Positions 17,273 through 25,881 are shown, numbered from the stretch's first letter. The stretch: 40,522 nucleotides of DNA from Caulobacteraceae bacterium (GCA_947476325.1 CANJPZ010000020.1:1-40522), one strand, 5' to 3'. Made by a program: numbers and translations. The notes: a model not told the origin generated them from the sequence alone.

Positions 17273-17701
17273 ATGGCCAAGAAAATCTTGGGCTATATCA
17301 AGCTGCAGGTGCCCGCGGGCTCCGCAACGCCGTCGCCGCCCATCGGGCCGGCCCTCGGCCAACGCGGCGTCAACATCATGGGTTTCTGCAAGGAATTCAA
17401 CGCCCGTACCGAAAAAGAGAACAAGGGAACGCCCCTGCCGACGGTAATCACCGTCTATCAGGACAAGAGCTTCACCTTCGTCACCAAGACCCCGCCCGCC
17501 AGCTTCTATCTGAAGGAAGCCGCCAAGCTGAAGTCAGGCTCCAAGGAGCCCGGCCGTTCGGTGGCCGGCCAGGTGACCCGCGCCCAGCTGCGCGACATCG
17601 CCGAAAAGAAGATGAAGGACCTCAACGCCAACGATATCGAATCCGCCGCGCGGATTATCGAAGGCTCTGCCCGGGCCATGGGCCTGGAAGTGGTGGGCTG
17701 A
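17273..17701 (+). CDS. rplK: 50S ribosomal protein L11
   Basis: A 142-residue L11, which with 23S rRNA forms the GTPase-associated centre. The N-terminal [27 protein letters not shown] is the classical signature (shown here as residues 9-35 in part: [11 protein letters not shown]). The C-terminal RNA-binding domain ends [10 protein letters not shown]. The start is preceded by GGAAGG. It is first of the rplK-rplA pair, four bases from the next start. Confidence 0.98.
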   Translation: MAKKILGYIKLQVPAGSATPSPPIGPALGQRGVNIMGFCKEFNARTEKENKGTPLPTVITVYQDKSFTFVTKTPPASFYLKEAAKLKSGSKEPGRSVAGQVTRAQLRDIAEKKMKDLNANDIESAARIIEGSARAMGLEVVG

Positions 17702-17705
17702 TCCG

Positions 17706-18395
17706 ATGAGCAAGCAAGCAAAACGCATTCAGGCCTGGACCGGCGACCGTAACGCCGCCCACTCCGTCGATGAAGCCGTCAAGCTGGTGAAGGCCAACGC
17801 CACCGCCAAGTTCGACGAGTCGATCGAAATCGCCATAAACTTGGGCGTCGACCCGCGTCACGCCGACCAGCAGGTCCGTGGCGTCGTCAGCCTTCCCTCC
17901 GGCACCGGCCGCGACGTTCGCGTCGCCGTCATCGCCAAGGACGCCAAGGCCGATGAAGCCAAGGCCGCTGGAGCCGACATCGTCGGCGCCGAAGAGTTGG
18001 TGGAACGCATCCAGGGCGGTTTCATGGACTTCGACCGCGTCATCGCCACCCCCGACATGATGGCCCTCGTCGGCCGTCTGGGTAAGGTGCTTGGCCCCCG
18101 CGGCCTGATGCCGAACCCGCGCGTCGGCACCGTTACGCCGAACGTCGGCCAGGCGGTCAAGGACGCCAAGGGCGGCGCCATCGAGTTCCGTGTCGAAAAG
18201 GCGGGCATCGTCCACGCCGGCATCGGCAAGGCCAGCTTCACCGAAGACGCGCTCAAGGCCAACGTCACGGCCCTGATCGACGCCCTGAACAAGGCCCGTC
18301 CGTCGGGCGCCAAGGGCGTCTACGTCAAGCGTATCAGTCTGTCGTCCACCATGGGCCCGGGCTTCAAGATCGATACGGCCAACCTGGGCGCCTAG
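17706..18395 (+). CDS. rplA: 50S ribosomal protein L1
   Basis: A 229-residue L1, the mobile L1-stalk protein that helps deacylated tRNA leave the E site. [20 protein letters not shown] and the segment [18 protein letters not shown] are diagnostic. The length is standard. It starts four bases after the rplK stop. In many bacteria L1 represses its own operon by binding the rplK mRNA leader; no obvious copy of the target could be identified here by eye. Confidence 0.98.
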   Translation: MSKQAKRIQAWTGDRNAAHSVDEAVKLVKANATAKFDESIEIAINLGVDPRHADQQVRGVVSLPSGTGRDVRVAVIAKDAKADEAKAAGADIVGAEELVERIQGGFMDFDRVIATPDMMALVGRLGKVLGPRGLMPNPRVGTVTPNVGQAVKDAKGGAIEFRVEKAGIVHAGIGKASFTEDALKANVTALIDALNKARPSGAKGVYVKRISLSSTMGPGFKIDTANLGA

Positions 18396-18708
18396 GCCCT
18401 GGCCTGTTGAAAATATTCCGCGCGACGCGTAATGCGCGCGGCTTGCGCTACGGAGACCATCCCGTAGCGATCCTGTCATTGAACTGCGGGATCCGGGGGT
18501 CACCCGGAACTTAAACGAGGAAGAGCCCTTCCTCATACCGCTGGGAGACGGGGAACGCTGAAGGTTCACGTATCCCCGTCACAGGGGCGTGGCCCATGGC
18601 TTCTCTGGACAGGTTAGTACGGCGCTCCCGGGCGGGGGTTTCCCCTTCTGTGCGCGCCGCATCTGGTTTCCGGAATCGTCCGGAGGCCTAACGTGTAAGG
18701 AGACCGCA
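18396..18708 (+). ncRNA. Structured rplJ leader, probable L10 autoregulatory region
   Basis: The 313-base gap between rplA and rplJ is rich in perfect stems: GCTACGG/CCGTAGC (18447-18453 with 18462-18468), CCGGG/CCCGG (18493-18497 with 18503-18507), GAGGAAG/CTTCCTC with a four-base loop (18517-18534), and GACGGGGA/TCCCCGTC (18547-18554 with 18573-18580). Bacterial L10(L12)4 complexes repress rplJL by binding such a leader. The match to that mechanism is by position and structure, not by a recognised consensus. A second promoter could also lie here. No protein gene is seen. Confidence 0.6.
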
Positions 18709-19227
18709 ATGGACCGCGCTCAAAAGCAGGCTCAGATCGGCACGTTGAAAGACGTGTTCGCATCGGCCGGCGCCGTCGTCGTGACCCACAACCTGGGTCT
18801 CACTGTTGCGGATATGACTGACCTGCGCACCCGCCTTCGTAATGAAGGCGCGACGCTGAAAGTGGTCAAGAACACCCTCGTGCAGAAGGCCCTTGTCGGC
18901 GAAGAAGGGGAGGGTGCCTCGTCGCTCTTCACCGGACCCGTCGCCATCGCCTACGGGCCCGATGCGGTGTCCGCCGCCCGGATCGCCACCAAGTACGCCA
19001 AGGAAAACGACAAGTTCGTGATCATTGGTGGCCTCATGGGTGCGAACGTGCTCGACCAGAAGGCCGTTGGCTCGCTCGCGAGCTTGCCGTCCCTGGACGA
19101 ACTGCGCGGCAAACTCGTTGGCCTGCTGCAAGCCCCCGCGACGCGTATCGCTGGCGTTCTGCAAGCCCCGGCCGGCGCGCTCGCCCGTGTTGTCGGCGCC
19201 TACGCCGCCAAGGACGAGGCCGCCTGA
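18709..19227 (+). CDS. rplJ: 50S ribosomal protein L10
   Basis: A 172-residue L10, the base of the L7/L12 stalk. MDRAQKQAQI leads into an N-terminal rRNA-binding domain (VVKNTLVQKAL, FTGPVAIAYG) and a C-terminal helix that binds L7/L12 dimers (LARVVGAYAAKDEAA). The frame is open from 18589, but AAGGAG eight bases before the ATG at 18709 and family length fix this start. It is preceded by the structured leader and followed by rplL after 51 bases. Confidence 0.97.
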   Translation: MDRAQKQAQIGTLKDVFASAGAVVVTHNLGLTVADMTDLRTRLRNEGATLKVVKNTLVQKALVGEEGEGASSLFTGPVAIAYGPDAVSAARIATKYAKENDKFVIIGGLMGANVLDQKAVGSLASLPSLDELRGKLVGLLQAPATRIAGVLQAPAGALARVVGAYAAKDEAA

Positions 19228-19278
19228 AGTCATCTCCGTAATCCCTACGATCCCAATTGAACCTCAAGGAAATTCAAC

Positions 19279-19662
19279 ATGTCCAAACTCGAAAAACTGG
19301 TTGACGAACTGTCGGGCCTGACCGTCCTGGAAGCGGCTGAACTGTCCAAGCTGCTTGAAGAAAAGTGGGGCGTTTCCGCCGCGGCTCCGGTCGCGGTTGC
19401 GGCCGCCGGCGGCGCCGCCGCTGCTCCGGCCGAAGCGGCCGAAGAGCAAACCGAGTTCACCCTGGTCCTCACCGCCGGTGGCGACAAGAAGATCAACGTG
19501 ATCAAGGAAGTTCGCGGCGTGCGTCCGGACCTCGGCCTGAAAGAAGCCAAGGATCTGGTCGAAGCGGCTCCCGCCAACGTGCTGGAAAACGTCTCCAAGC
19601 AAGTGGCCGAAGAAGCCAAGAAGAAGCTGGAAGAAGCCGGCGCGACCGCTCAGATCAAATAG
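19279..19662 (+). CDS. rplL: 50S ribosomal protein L7/L12
   Basis: A 127-residue stalk protein present in multiple dimers on L10, recruiting translational GTPases such as the EF-Tu and EF-G encoded at the other end of this window. The N-terminal dimerisation helices [20 protein letters not shown] are followed by an Ala/Pro-rich hinge (about residues 34-52) and the C-terminal factor-binding domain ([33 protein letters not shown]). It ends with a strong terminator, so this operon does not simply continue into rpoB. Confidence 0.98.
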   Translation: MSKLEKLVDELSGLTVLEAAELSKLLEEKWGVSAAAPVAVAAAGGAAAAPAEAAEEQTEFTLVLTAGGDKKINVIKEVRGVRPDLGLKEAKDLVEAAPANVLENVSKQVAEEAKKKLEEAGATAQIK

Positions 19663-19685
19663 ATCTGACGTCAAACCAGAAATCA

Positions 19686-19716
19686 GGGCCCGGGAGCTTG
19701 CTCCCGGGCCCTTTTT
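19686..19716 (+). terminator. Intrinsic terminator of rplJL
   Basis: GGGCCCGGGAG (19686-19696) pairs perfectly with CTCCCGGGCCC (19701-19711) over a CTTG loop, followed by TTTTT. It ends the ribosomal operon 24 bases after the rplL stop. Confidence 0.92.
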
Positions 19717-19740
19717 GCATCCGCTCGTTTGAGACGACGG

Positions 19741-19872
19741 CTATTTCTTTTTGTCGGCGGGCTGGGCCGCCTGGCTGGTCCAGCTGGCGAAGCCTGGCCC
19801 GCTGGCCGGCTTTACCTTGTCCTGTTTCGGTTTTTTCTTTTCGCGGTTACTGCGCTGGTCTCGATTGCCCAT
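19741..19872 (-). CDS. Small basic protein of 43 residues
   Basis: A short gene starting MGNRDQRSNREKKKPKQDK and ending PADKKK. The N-terminal NREKKKPK pattern is shared by small uncharacterised proteins I recall from many proteobacteria. The ribosome site AGGAG overlaps the stop codon of the upstream DUF2188-like gene (stop at 19882-19884), so the two are translationally coupled. The strong basic charge suggests nucleic-acid or ribosome contact, which is inference. It converges on the rplL terminator. Confidence 0.7.
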   Translation of the reverse strand: MGNRDQRSNREKKKPKQDKVKPASGPGFASWTSQAAQPADKKK

Positions 19873-19881
19873 TGGGGTCTC

Positions 19882-20070
19882 CTAGAAGTAGCCGGACTCG
19901 CCTTCGATCCGCACCTGTACCGGTGCGCCGCCCGACAGGGCGGTCCGGGCCAGCCGATTGGCGGAGGCGATGGCCTCAGCCTTGTCGATCGACCGGTTCG
20001 AATAACTGCCCTGGTGTTCAACGGCCCAGGCACCGTCGTGACGAATAACCTGGAAGATAAGGCGTGACAT
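19882..20070 (-). CDS. DUF2188-like small protein
   Basis: A 62-residue protein starting MSRLIFQVIRHDGAWAVEH. The layout (VIRHDGAWAV, then SIDKAEAIASANRLARTAL, then VQVRIEGESGYF) is that of DUF2188: beta-strand with a DG-W pair, an Ala-rich helix and a final beta-strand. These small proteins have no proven role. No strong Shine-Dalgarno is seen. It is the first gene of a two-gene unit with the 43-residue basic protein, divergent from the acetate-uptake genes. Confidence 0.75.
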   Translation of the reverse strand: MSRLIFQVIRHDGAWAVEHQGSYSNRSIDKAEAIASANRLARTALSGGAPVQVRIEGESGYF

Positions 20071-20186
20071 TTTAGGGCGCGCTCCTGGCGCTGGGCCGCT
20101 GGAAGCCCATTATGCGCCTTTGGCCGCCCATTAGCCATTCAAGATTTCCGGCGGCCAACGCCCAGGATGCAACTCGGCTGTTTGCA

Positions 20187-20214
20187 TTGACGCAGGAGTG
20201 TGGCTTTCTAGGTC
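20187..20214 (+). promoter_or_regulatory. Candidate promoter of the yjcH-actP unit
   Basis: TTGACGC (20187-20193) is a perfect Caulobacter -35. After 13 bases TCTAGGTC (20207-20214) matches GCTANAWC at 6 of 8 positions. Initiation would be about 24 bases before the first start codon. Confidence 0.55.
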
Positions 20215-20244
20215 AACGACAAAAAAAGATTCAGGGGTGGACAC

Positions 20245-20574
20245 ATGGCCAAGACAGAGGCTCCCGCAGGGGGGACGCGCTTCAGCGCGATTGCCGAGAA
20301 CCCGAAATACAAGGAACTGATCGCCAAGCGAACCCGGTTCGGCTGGCTGCTGACGGCGGTCATGCTGATCGCCTACTATGGCTATGTCGGCCTGATCGCC
20401 TTCGACAAAAGCTTCCTGGCGCGCCCCATTGGAACGGGCCGCATGTCCCTCGGGATACCGGTCGGCTTCGGGCTGATCGTCCTGACCATCATCCTCACCG
20501 CCGTCTACGTCGTGCGCGCGAACAAGGAATTCGACCGTCTGACGGAAGAGATCGTCAAGGAGGCCGGCCAATGA
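20245..20574 (+). CDS. yjcH: DUF485 (YjcH-type) membrane protein
   Basis: A 109-residue protein with two membrane helices (about 30-50 and 72-92) and the DUF485 start [22 protein letters not shown]485 proteins are encoded next to ActP-type acetate/solute symporters and are thought to be their small partner. The stop overlaps the actP start as ATGA, so the two are coupled. AGGGGTGG precedes the start. Confidence 0.93.
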   Translation: MAKTEAPAGGTRFSAIAENPKYKELIAKRTRFGWLLTAVMLIAYYGYVGLIAFDKSFLARPIGTGRMSLGIPVGFGLIVLTIILTAVYVVRANKEFDRLTEEIVKEAGQ

Positions 20575-22283
20575 TTCGCCGTCTTTCAGCCCTGGTCATC
20601 GCGGCGAGCGTCGCCCTGGTTCCCGCCTTCGCCTTTGCCGCCGACGCGATCAGCGGTCAGACCCAGCAGCAGCCGACCAACTGGACGGCGATCGGCATGT
20701 TCAGCGCATTCGTGGCGCTCAGTCTCTACATCACTCGCTGGGCTGCCAAACGCACCCACAGCACCGCCGATTTCTACGTGGCGGGCGGCGGTGTCACCGG
20801 CTTCCAGAACGGTCTGGCCATTGCCGGCGACTATATGTCGGCTGCTTCATTCCTGGGAATTTCGGCCCAGATCTTCAACGACGGCTATGACGGCCTGATC
20901 TATTCGATCGGCTTCCTCGTCGGCTGGCCCATAATCATGTTCCTGATGGCCGAAAAGCTCCGCAACCTCGGCCGCTACACATTTGCTGACGTTGCGTCGT
21001 TCCGTTTCGCCCAGCCACCGGTGCGGGTGTTTTCCGCCTTCAGCACCCTGTTGGTCGTGGCCTTTTACCTGATCGCCCAGATGGTCGGCGCCGGCGGCCT
21101 TATCAAGCTGCTGTTTGGACTGCCTTTCAGCTACGCGGTCGTCATTGTCGGCGTACTGATGATCCTCTACGTCCTGTTCGGCGGCATGCGCGCTACAACC
21201 TGGGTCCAGATCATCAAGGCCGGCATGCTGCTGTCAGGCGCGACCTTTATGGCAATTATGGTCATGTCCAAGGTGGGCTGGTCGCCTGAAGAGCTGTTCA
21301 ACCGCGCAGTTCAGGTCAAGACTGACATTGCTTTGGCCCACGGCTCGTCGCCCGAAGAGGCCGCCAAGAAAGGCCTGTCGATCATGGGCCCGGGCAACTT
21401 CATCAAGGACCCGATCAGCGCCATCTCGTTCGGTATGGCCCTGATGTTCGGCACCGCCGGCCTGCCGCACATCCTGATGCGCTTCTTCACCGTTCCGGAC
21501 GCCAAGACCGCCCGCAAGTCGGTGCTCTGGGCGACCGGCTGGATCGGCTATTTCTATCTGCTGACCTTCATCATTGGCTTCGGCGCCATCGTGCTGGTGG
21601 CGACCAATCCGCAGTTCCTCGACGCGGCCGGCGCAGTGAAGGGCGGCAATAACATGCCGGCCATTCACCTGGCCAATGCGGTCGGCGGGAATGTCTTCCT
21701 GGGCTTCATCTCGGCCGTGGCGTTCGCCACGATCCTGGCGGTGGTTTCCGGGCTGACCCTGTCGGGCGCCTCGGCGGTCTCTCATGACCTTTACGCCACG
21801 GTGTTCCGGCGAAAGGAAGCCGACACCAACCACGAGCTCAATGTCTCGAGGGGCACCACCCTGGTGCTGGGCGTCGTCGCGGTGGCTCTCGGCATTCTCT
21901 TCGAGAAGCAGAACGTGGCCTTCATGGTCTCGCTGGCCTTTGCGCTCGCAGCCTCGGGTAATTTCCCAGTGCTGATCCTGTCGCTGCTGTGGAAGGGCTG
22001 CACCACCCGCGGCGCGGTGATCGGCGGCTTCTTGGGCCTGATCACGGCCCTGGTGCTGATGATCCTTTCCAACGATATCTGGGTCCTGATCCTGCACCAC
22101 GCCAAGGCAATCTTCCCCTACAAGTCGCCGGCCCTGTTTTCGATGACAGTCGCATTTGTCGGGATCTGGTTCTTCTCAATCACCGACCGCAGCGAGCGGG
22201 CGCGTATTGACCGCGCCGGCTTCGACGATCAAAGGGTGCGCTCGGAAACGGGTATCGGGGCCACGCAGGCTTCCGACCACTAG
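20571..22283 (+). CDS. actP: Cation/acetate symporter ActP (SSS family)
   Basis: A 570-residue sodium:solute symporter. An N-terminal signal-like segment ([20 protein letters not shown]) is followed by about 13 membrane helices. ActP landmarks are [33 protein letters not shown] and the segment [19 protein letters not shown]. The family takes up acetate and other short monocarboxylates with Na+ or H+. The frame is open from 20112, but AAGGAGG and the ATGA overlap with the DUF485 gene set the start at 20571. It is followed after 22 bases by an MHS transporter, so the three form an organic-acid uptake unit. No acs gene is in view. Confidence 0.94.
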   Translation: MIRRLSALVIAASVALVPAFAFAADAISGQTQQQPTNWTAIGMFSAFVALSLYITRWAAKRTHSTADFYVAGGGVTGFQNGLAIAGDYMSAASFLGISAQIFNDGYDGLIYSIGFLVGWPIIMFLMAEKLRNLGRYTFADVASFRFAQPPVRVFSAFSTLLVVAFYLIAQMVGAGGLIKLLFGLPFSYAVVIVGVLMILYVLFGGMRATTWVQIIKAGMLLSGATFMAIMVMSKVGWSPEELFNRAVQVKTDIALAHGSSPEEAAKKGLSIMGPGNFIKDPISAISFGMALMFGTAGLPHILMRFFTVPDAKTARKSVLWATGWIGYFYLLTFIIGFGAIVLVATNPQFLDAAGAVKGGNNMPAIHLANAVGGNVFLGFISAVAFATILAVVSGLTLSGASAVSHDLYATVFRRKEADTNHELNVSRGTTLVLGVVAVALGILFEKQNVAFMVSLAFALAASGNFPVLILSLLWKGCTTRGAVIGGFLGLITALVLMILSNDIWVLILHHAKAIFPYKSPALFSMTVAFVGIWFFSITDRSERARIDRAGFDDQRVRSETGIGATQASDH

Positions 22284-22305
22284 GAAGGCGTCTCGCTAGA
22301 GCTTT

Positions 22306-23955
22306 ATGTCTGTTGAGTCGCCCATCGGGACTGCACCCGCCCGCACGACTGCGCCCGCCATTGCCGCCGCGTCCCTCGCCGCGCTCTTTGCTGGCTATGA
22401 TCTATACCTGTTCGCGGCTTTGCTGCCGTCGATCGGCGACAGGTTTCTGCCAGCCGCCGGGACGTCCGGCGCGCTGGTCTTTGCCGTCCTGGTGTTCGCC
22501 GCTGGGGTCGTGGTCCGCCCGGCAGGCGCCATAGTGTTTGGACGTCTTGGCGACCGTTTCGGACGCCGGCCCACTCTTGCGGCAGCCCTTGCCCTCTCGG
22601 GTCTGGCGACGTTGCTGGTGGGGCTGGTTCCCACCTACGCGAGCGCAGGCCTTGCGGCTCCGATCGCTCTGGTGGTCCTGCGGTTGCTGCAGGGTCTGGC
22701 GCTGGGCGGCGCCGCGGGTGGGTCACTGGTCTATGTCGCCGAACAGGCCAGGGCCGGGAGGCGCGGCCTGATGGTCAGCGGTATTCAGACCGCGATGGCG
22801 CTCGGCGTGGTGCTCGCGCTTTCAACGATTTTTGCCGTCCGCCAGTTGGCTGGCGACGCCGGTTTCTCCGCCTGGGGCTGGCGCGTTCCGTTCGTGGTGT
22901 CGGCGCTGGTGCTCGCACTTTCGGCCTGGGTTCGTCTCAAACTGCCTGAAAGCACCGTGTTCGAGGCGGGCAAGGCGGCCCAGGCTCAGGCCGGGACTCC
23001 GGCGAGCCGGATAGATATGAAGCGGCTCGGACTGGCCTTTCTGGGCATCGCCCTGGGCCAGGCCACGGTGTGGTTGATGGGGCCGGTCTTTGCGACCACC
23101 TATCTGCGCGACGTTCTGCACCTGAGCGCCGGGCAGGTCGAGGGCATGGCCGCCCTGGCCCTGCTGGCAGCCCTGCCGTTCTTCCTGCTGTTTGGCTGGC
23201 TGTCGGATCGTATCGGCCGCAAGTGGATCATCATGGCCGGCTGCGCACTGGCGGCGGCGGCCTATATTCCGTTGTTCCACACCTTGACCATCGCCGCCCA
23301 TCCCGGGATCGTCCGCGCTCAGGAAGGCGGGGTCGTAAAGGTGGTCGCCGATCCCCGCGACTGCTCAGTCCAGTTCGATCCCTTGGGCCAGAGCCGGTTC
23401 AAGACGACCTGCGATCTGGCCAAGGGCTACCTGGCGCGCGCGGGCGTCCCCTATGTCAATGAGGCGGCCTACCCCAACAGTCCGGCTGGCGTTCAGGTTG
23501 GCGGTTGCGCCACCTGCTATGTTGAAAGCGTCGATCCGACGCATCTGTCGGCAGCTGAGCGTATCGCGGCCGAGAATACCTTCAAGAGTGAACTGGGCGC
23601 CGCCCTGACCCATGCCGGCTATCCCTCGAAGGTGCCCGCGTGGGAGGTCAACCAGCCGGTCGTCATCGGCATATTGTTCCTTCTGGCCTTGTTCGCCGCC
23701 ATCGTAACGGGCCCAGGCTCGACCATGCTGGCCGAGATGTTCCCCACAGCAAACCGCTCCACCGCGGTAAACCTGACCTACCAGTCGGCGGAAGCCTGGG
23801 TGGCCGGCCTGGCGCCGGCAGCATCGTTCGCCTTTGTCGCGGCGACCGGCAACATGCTGCAAGGCTTGTGGGTTCCGATAGCGTTGGCCGCATTGAGCGT
23901 AATCGTCGGCGTGATCAATCTGGCTGACACCCGCAAGGTCGATATCGCCGTCTAG
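22306..23955 (+). CDS. MFS transporter, metabolite:H+ symporter type, with a cysteine-bearing insert
   Basis: A 549-residue major facilitator. The N-half has the MFS signature GRLGDRFGRRPT near residues 80-92, and RLLQGLALGGAAGGSLVYVAE typical of the ProP/citrate MHS group; the second signature is GWLSDRIGRK. About 120 extra residues (roughly 325-447) interrupt the C-half before VNQPVVIGILFLL. This insert carries C353, C369, C401 and C404 (CATC) and is probably periplasmic. The substrate is probably a carboxylate or zwitterion, by family and context. No good ribosome site precedes the ATG. The stop overlaps that of copD in CTAG (23952-23955). Confidence 0.88.
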   Translation: MSVESPIGTAPARTTAPAIAAASLAALFAGYDLYLFAALLPSIGDRFLPAAGTSGALVFAVLVFAAGVVVRPAGAIVFGRLGDRFGRRPTLAAALALSGLATLLVGLVPTYASAGLAAPIALVVLRLLQGLALGGAAGGSLVYVAEQARAGRRGLMVSGIQTAMALGVVLALSTIFAVRQLAGDAGFSAWGWRVPFVVSALVLALSAWVRLKLPESTVFEAGKAAQAQAGTPASRIDMKRLGLAFLGIALGQATVWLMGPVFATTYLRDVLHLSAGQVEGMAALALLAALPFFLLFGWLSDRIGRKWIIMAGCALAAAAYIPLFHTLTIAAHPGIVRAQEGGVVKVVADPRDCSVQFDPLGQSRFKTTCDLAKGYLARAGVPYVNEAAYPNSPAGVQVGGCATCYVESVDPTHLSAAERIAAENTFKSELGAALTHAGYPSKVPAWEVNQPVVIGILFLLALFAAIVTGPGSTMLAEMFPTANRSTAVNLTYQSAEAWVAGLAPAASFAFVAATGNMLQGLWVPIALAALSVIVGVINLADTRKVDIAV

Positions 23956-24800
23956 GCGGTCGGATCGAGGGTTCCCAAGACCGCCACCAGCATCAGGACC
24001 AGCGCGCCGAGCGTCTGCTCACAGAACACATTGATCCTGAGGCGCCGAACGCCGGCGACAAAGGTCTCTGACCGGGCGATCGCAGGGCTGATGCGGAGGC
24101 GGTTGTACATGGCCAGGCCCAGCATGGCAGCGAACAGGGCGATCTTGGCCAGCAACAGCTTGCCATAAAGGGTTGTGAGCAGGGCGGAGGGCACCGGCAG
24201 GATCAAGGCGGCGTTGACAAGTCCAGTGATCACCAGGACGCCAACGGCAACGTAGCCGACCATTGAAAAAGCGGTGACCTTCTGCGCGATATCCGGACGG
24301 TCAGTTCCCAGCAGGATCGCCAGGGCAACCAGCCCGCCGAGCCAGGCGCCGGCCCCGAGCAGGTGCAGGGCGTCGAGTGTCTCCTGCACGGTGAGGAGAC
24401 CGCCCTCATGGATCTGGGTATGACCATTCAGGGCCAGGCTGGCCAGCAGGGCTCCTGACAGGATCGCCAGCACCTGGGCGCGCACCTTGCCGTCGCGTCG
24501 CGCGGCCAGATAGCAGATCACGATGGCGACCAGCAGTCGGCCCATTCCGATCCGGCCGAACGAGGTTCCCGCTACGGCTGAGCGGGTAACCGGATCAGCA
24601 AGACCCTCGAAGCCGCCGACCATGGCGGCGCCGTTTGCGACCAGCCAGATGGAGGTGGTGAGCAGGGCCGCGACGGCCGCGCCGATGAGCAGGCCCTTGC
24701 GCACCGGCCAGGCCCAGACGGCGAACAGGCAAAGGCCAAACAAGCCGGTCGCGGCGAGGTAGTGCGCCAGACGCGCAAGCGCCAGGACGGCCTCGAGCAC
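23952..24800 (-). CDS. copD: Copper resistance protein CopD-like membrane protein
   Basis: A 282-residue protein with about eight membrane helices. The CopD domain is recognisable from ALNGHTQIHEGG and LDALHLLGAGAWLGGLVAL, with conserved His residues in the membrane, and from FSMVGYVAVGVLVITGLVNA. CopD acts with CopC in moving copper across the inner membrane. The start codon is GTG, and it overlaps the copC stop (TAGTG at 24802-24798 on the minus strand), so translation is coupled. Confidence 0.88.
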   Translation of the reverse strand: MLEAVLALARLAHYLAATGLFGLCLFAVWAWPVRKGLLIGAAVAALLTTSIWLVANGAAMVGGFEGLADPVTRSAVAGTSFGRIGMGRLLVAIVICYLAARRDGKVRAQVLAILSGALLASLALNGHTQIHEGGLLTVQETLDALHLLGAGAWLGGLVALAILLGTDRPDIAQKVTAFSMVGYVAVGVLVITGLVNAALILPVPSALLTTLYGKLLLAKIALFAAMLGLAMYNRLRISPAIARSETFVAGVRRLRINVFCEQTLGALVLMLVAVLGTLDPTA

Positions 24801-25156
24801 TAGTGAACCATAAAGGTGTACTTACCTGTCACGCGATGGGAGTCGGTGGCCACCGCATGCCAGTCGACCTCATAGGTGCCCGGCGCCAGCCTCGCTGAAA
24901 CCGTCGCCGTGATGGTCTTGTCGTTGGCGGGCGTAGCGGCCTTGGTCGGCACCACCTTGCCGGCCGAATCCTTCAGCTCGATGCCCGACAGGGTCCTGCT
25001 GAGGGATTCGTTGAAGGTGATCGAAACCTGCGGCGGCGAGGCCGTCAGCATGGCGTCGGCAGCGGGGGTCGAGGTGAGCAGTTTAGGGTGAGCGGACGCT
25101 GTCCCGGCGATGGCGAGGACGGCGACAGCGGCGGCAAGGCCGGACATGAAGCGCAT
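24800..25156 (-). CDS. copC: Periplasmic copper-binding protein CopC
   Basis: A 118-residue CopC. The signal peptide ends SA before H23, so the mature protein begins with His1. That residue together with D105 and H107 (mature Asp83 and His85, in ATDSHRVTG) forms the classical Cu(II) site. The Met-rich Cu(I) site of Pseudomonas CopC is not evident, so this looks like a Cu(II)-only member. The ATG at 25156 follows GGAG and starts the signal peptide; an open frame extends to 25189. It is the middle gene of a copper unit, upstream of copD. Confidence 0.92.
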   Translation of the reverse strand: MRFMSGLAAAVAVLAIAGTASAHPKLLTSTPAADAMLTASPPQVSITFNESLSRTLSGIELKDSAGKVVPTKAATPANDKTITATVSARLAPGTYEVDWHAVATDSHRVTGKYTFMVH

Positions 25157-25219
25157 GATTGTTCTCCGTTGAGAAATCATACCCTGCATATTGGCGATGA
25201 ACGAGACCTGATTGAGGCC

Positions 25220-25585
25220 TTAGTGTGCGTGTGGATCAGCAGCAGGTGGCGTCGCCGGACCGGCCGTCGCCGGGGCTTTCATCTCCATGCACATCGGTTT
25301 GGCCGCGCCATCTGCGCCTGGCGCCATCATTCCCGGTTTCATTGGCATTGGCATTGGCATCGGCATCGGCATGGTACTGGAGTCCGCGGGTGCGGTCGCC
25401 TGACCGGAAGCGGCGGGGGCGGTCGCATGACCCATCATCGGGCATGCGGGCATGGCGGCAGGCCCTGCCGGCGCGTCCGGCGCGGTTGCAGGCGGCATGT
25501 TGTGGGTCGAATGGTCCTGTTGAGCCGGGGCCGGCGTTGCGGCGAGAGCGAGCATGACGACGGCGAGGTGCAGTGATCTGGTCAT
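25220..25585 (-). CDS. Exported Met/His/Cys-rich protein, probable copper-binding
   Basis: A 121-residue low-complexity protein. The signal peptide is cleaved near APA-Q (residue 21). The mature part is rich in Met, His, Pro and Ala: DHSTHNM, CPMMGH (48-53), a Met-Pro repeat at 72-82, MKPGMM and CMEM (99-102), ending DPHAH. Such side chains bind Cu(I) and Cu(II), and the gene precedes copC-copD, so a periplasmic copper buffer or chaperone is likely. The repeat is coded by CAT/GCC-type triplets prone to slippage. AGGA lies about nine bases before the start. Confidence 0.75.
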   Translation of the reverse strand: MTRSLHLAVVMLALAATPAPAQQDHSTHNMPPATAPDAPAGPAAMPACPMMGHATAPAASGQATAPADSSTMPMPMPMPMPMKPGMMAPGADGAAKPMCMEMKAPATAGPATPPAADPHAH

Positions 25586-25659
25586 GGGGGAGGTCCTGAC
25601 TGATTGGGCGCGCAGAGTGTTTCAACCGCGCAGCCACGGCATTGATGCCGATCAAGGTC

Positions 25660-25881
25660 TCAGGCCTTCAGGTCGAGCAACCGTCCTATCATTTAATCGC
25701 TGGCCTTCAGGACGGCGATATTGGCGGAAACCGCCTCGCGGTCCTTGATCTGTTCCACGGCTTCGCTGGCCAAATCGATATCCTGCCCGTCATGCCCGAA
25801 GCGCGCGGTGCGCTGGGCGCTCTGGTCAAAACGCTGGAAAGCGGCGGCAAGGCCAGCCTGGGCGGTCGCGGTGATTCTCAT
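25660..25881 (-). pseudogene. Flagellar basal-body rod C-terminal-like small gene with in-frame stop
   Basis: The frame codes MRITATAQAGLAAAFQRFDQ, then DIDLASEAVEQI and SANIAVLKASD, then TAA (25693-25695), then in the same frame MIGRLLDLKA and TGA (25660-25662). Flagellar rod/hook C-terminal domains end in a helix of the form ANxxVLKxxDEMxGxLLDxKA, so the TAA sits where a GAA (Glu) codon is expected. A single base change explains it. The 62-residue product would lack the last ten residues of the helix. Small free-standing proteins of this type exist in alphaproteobacteria. A sequencing error is possible. Confidence 0.7.

Noticed and set aside
20170-20195. Possible sigma-54 site before the acetate-uptake genes
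   Set aside because: GG and GC are present but six bases apart instead of ten; the housekeeping-type promoter fits better.
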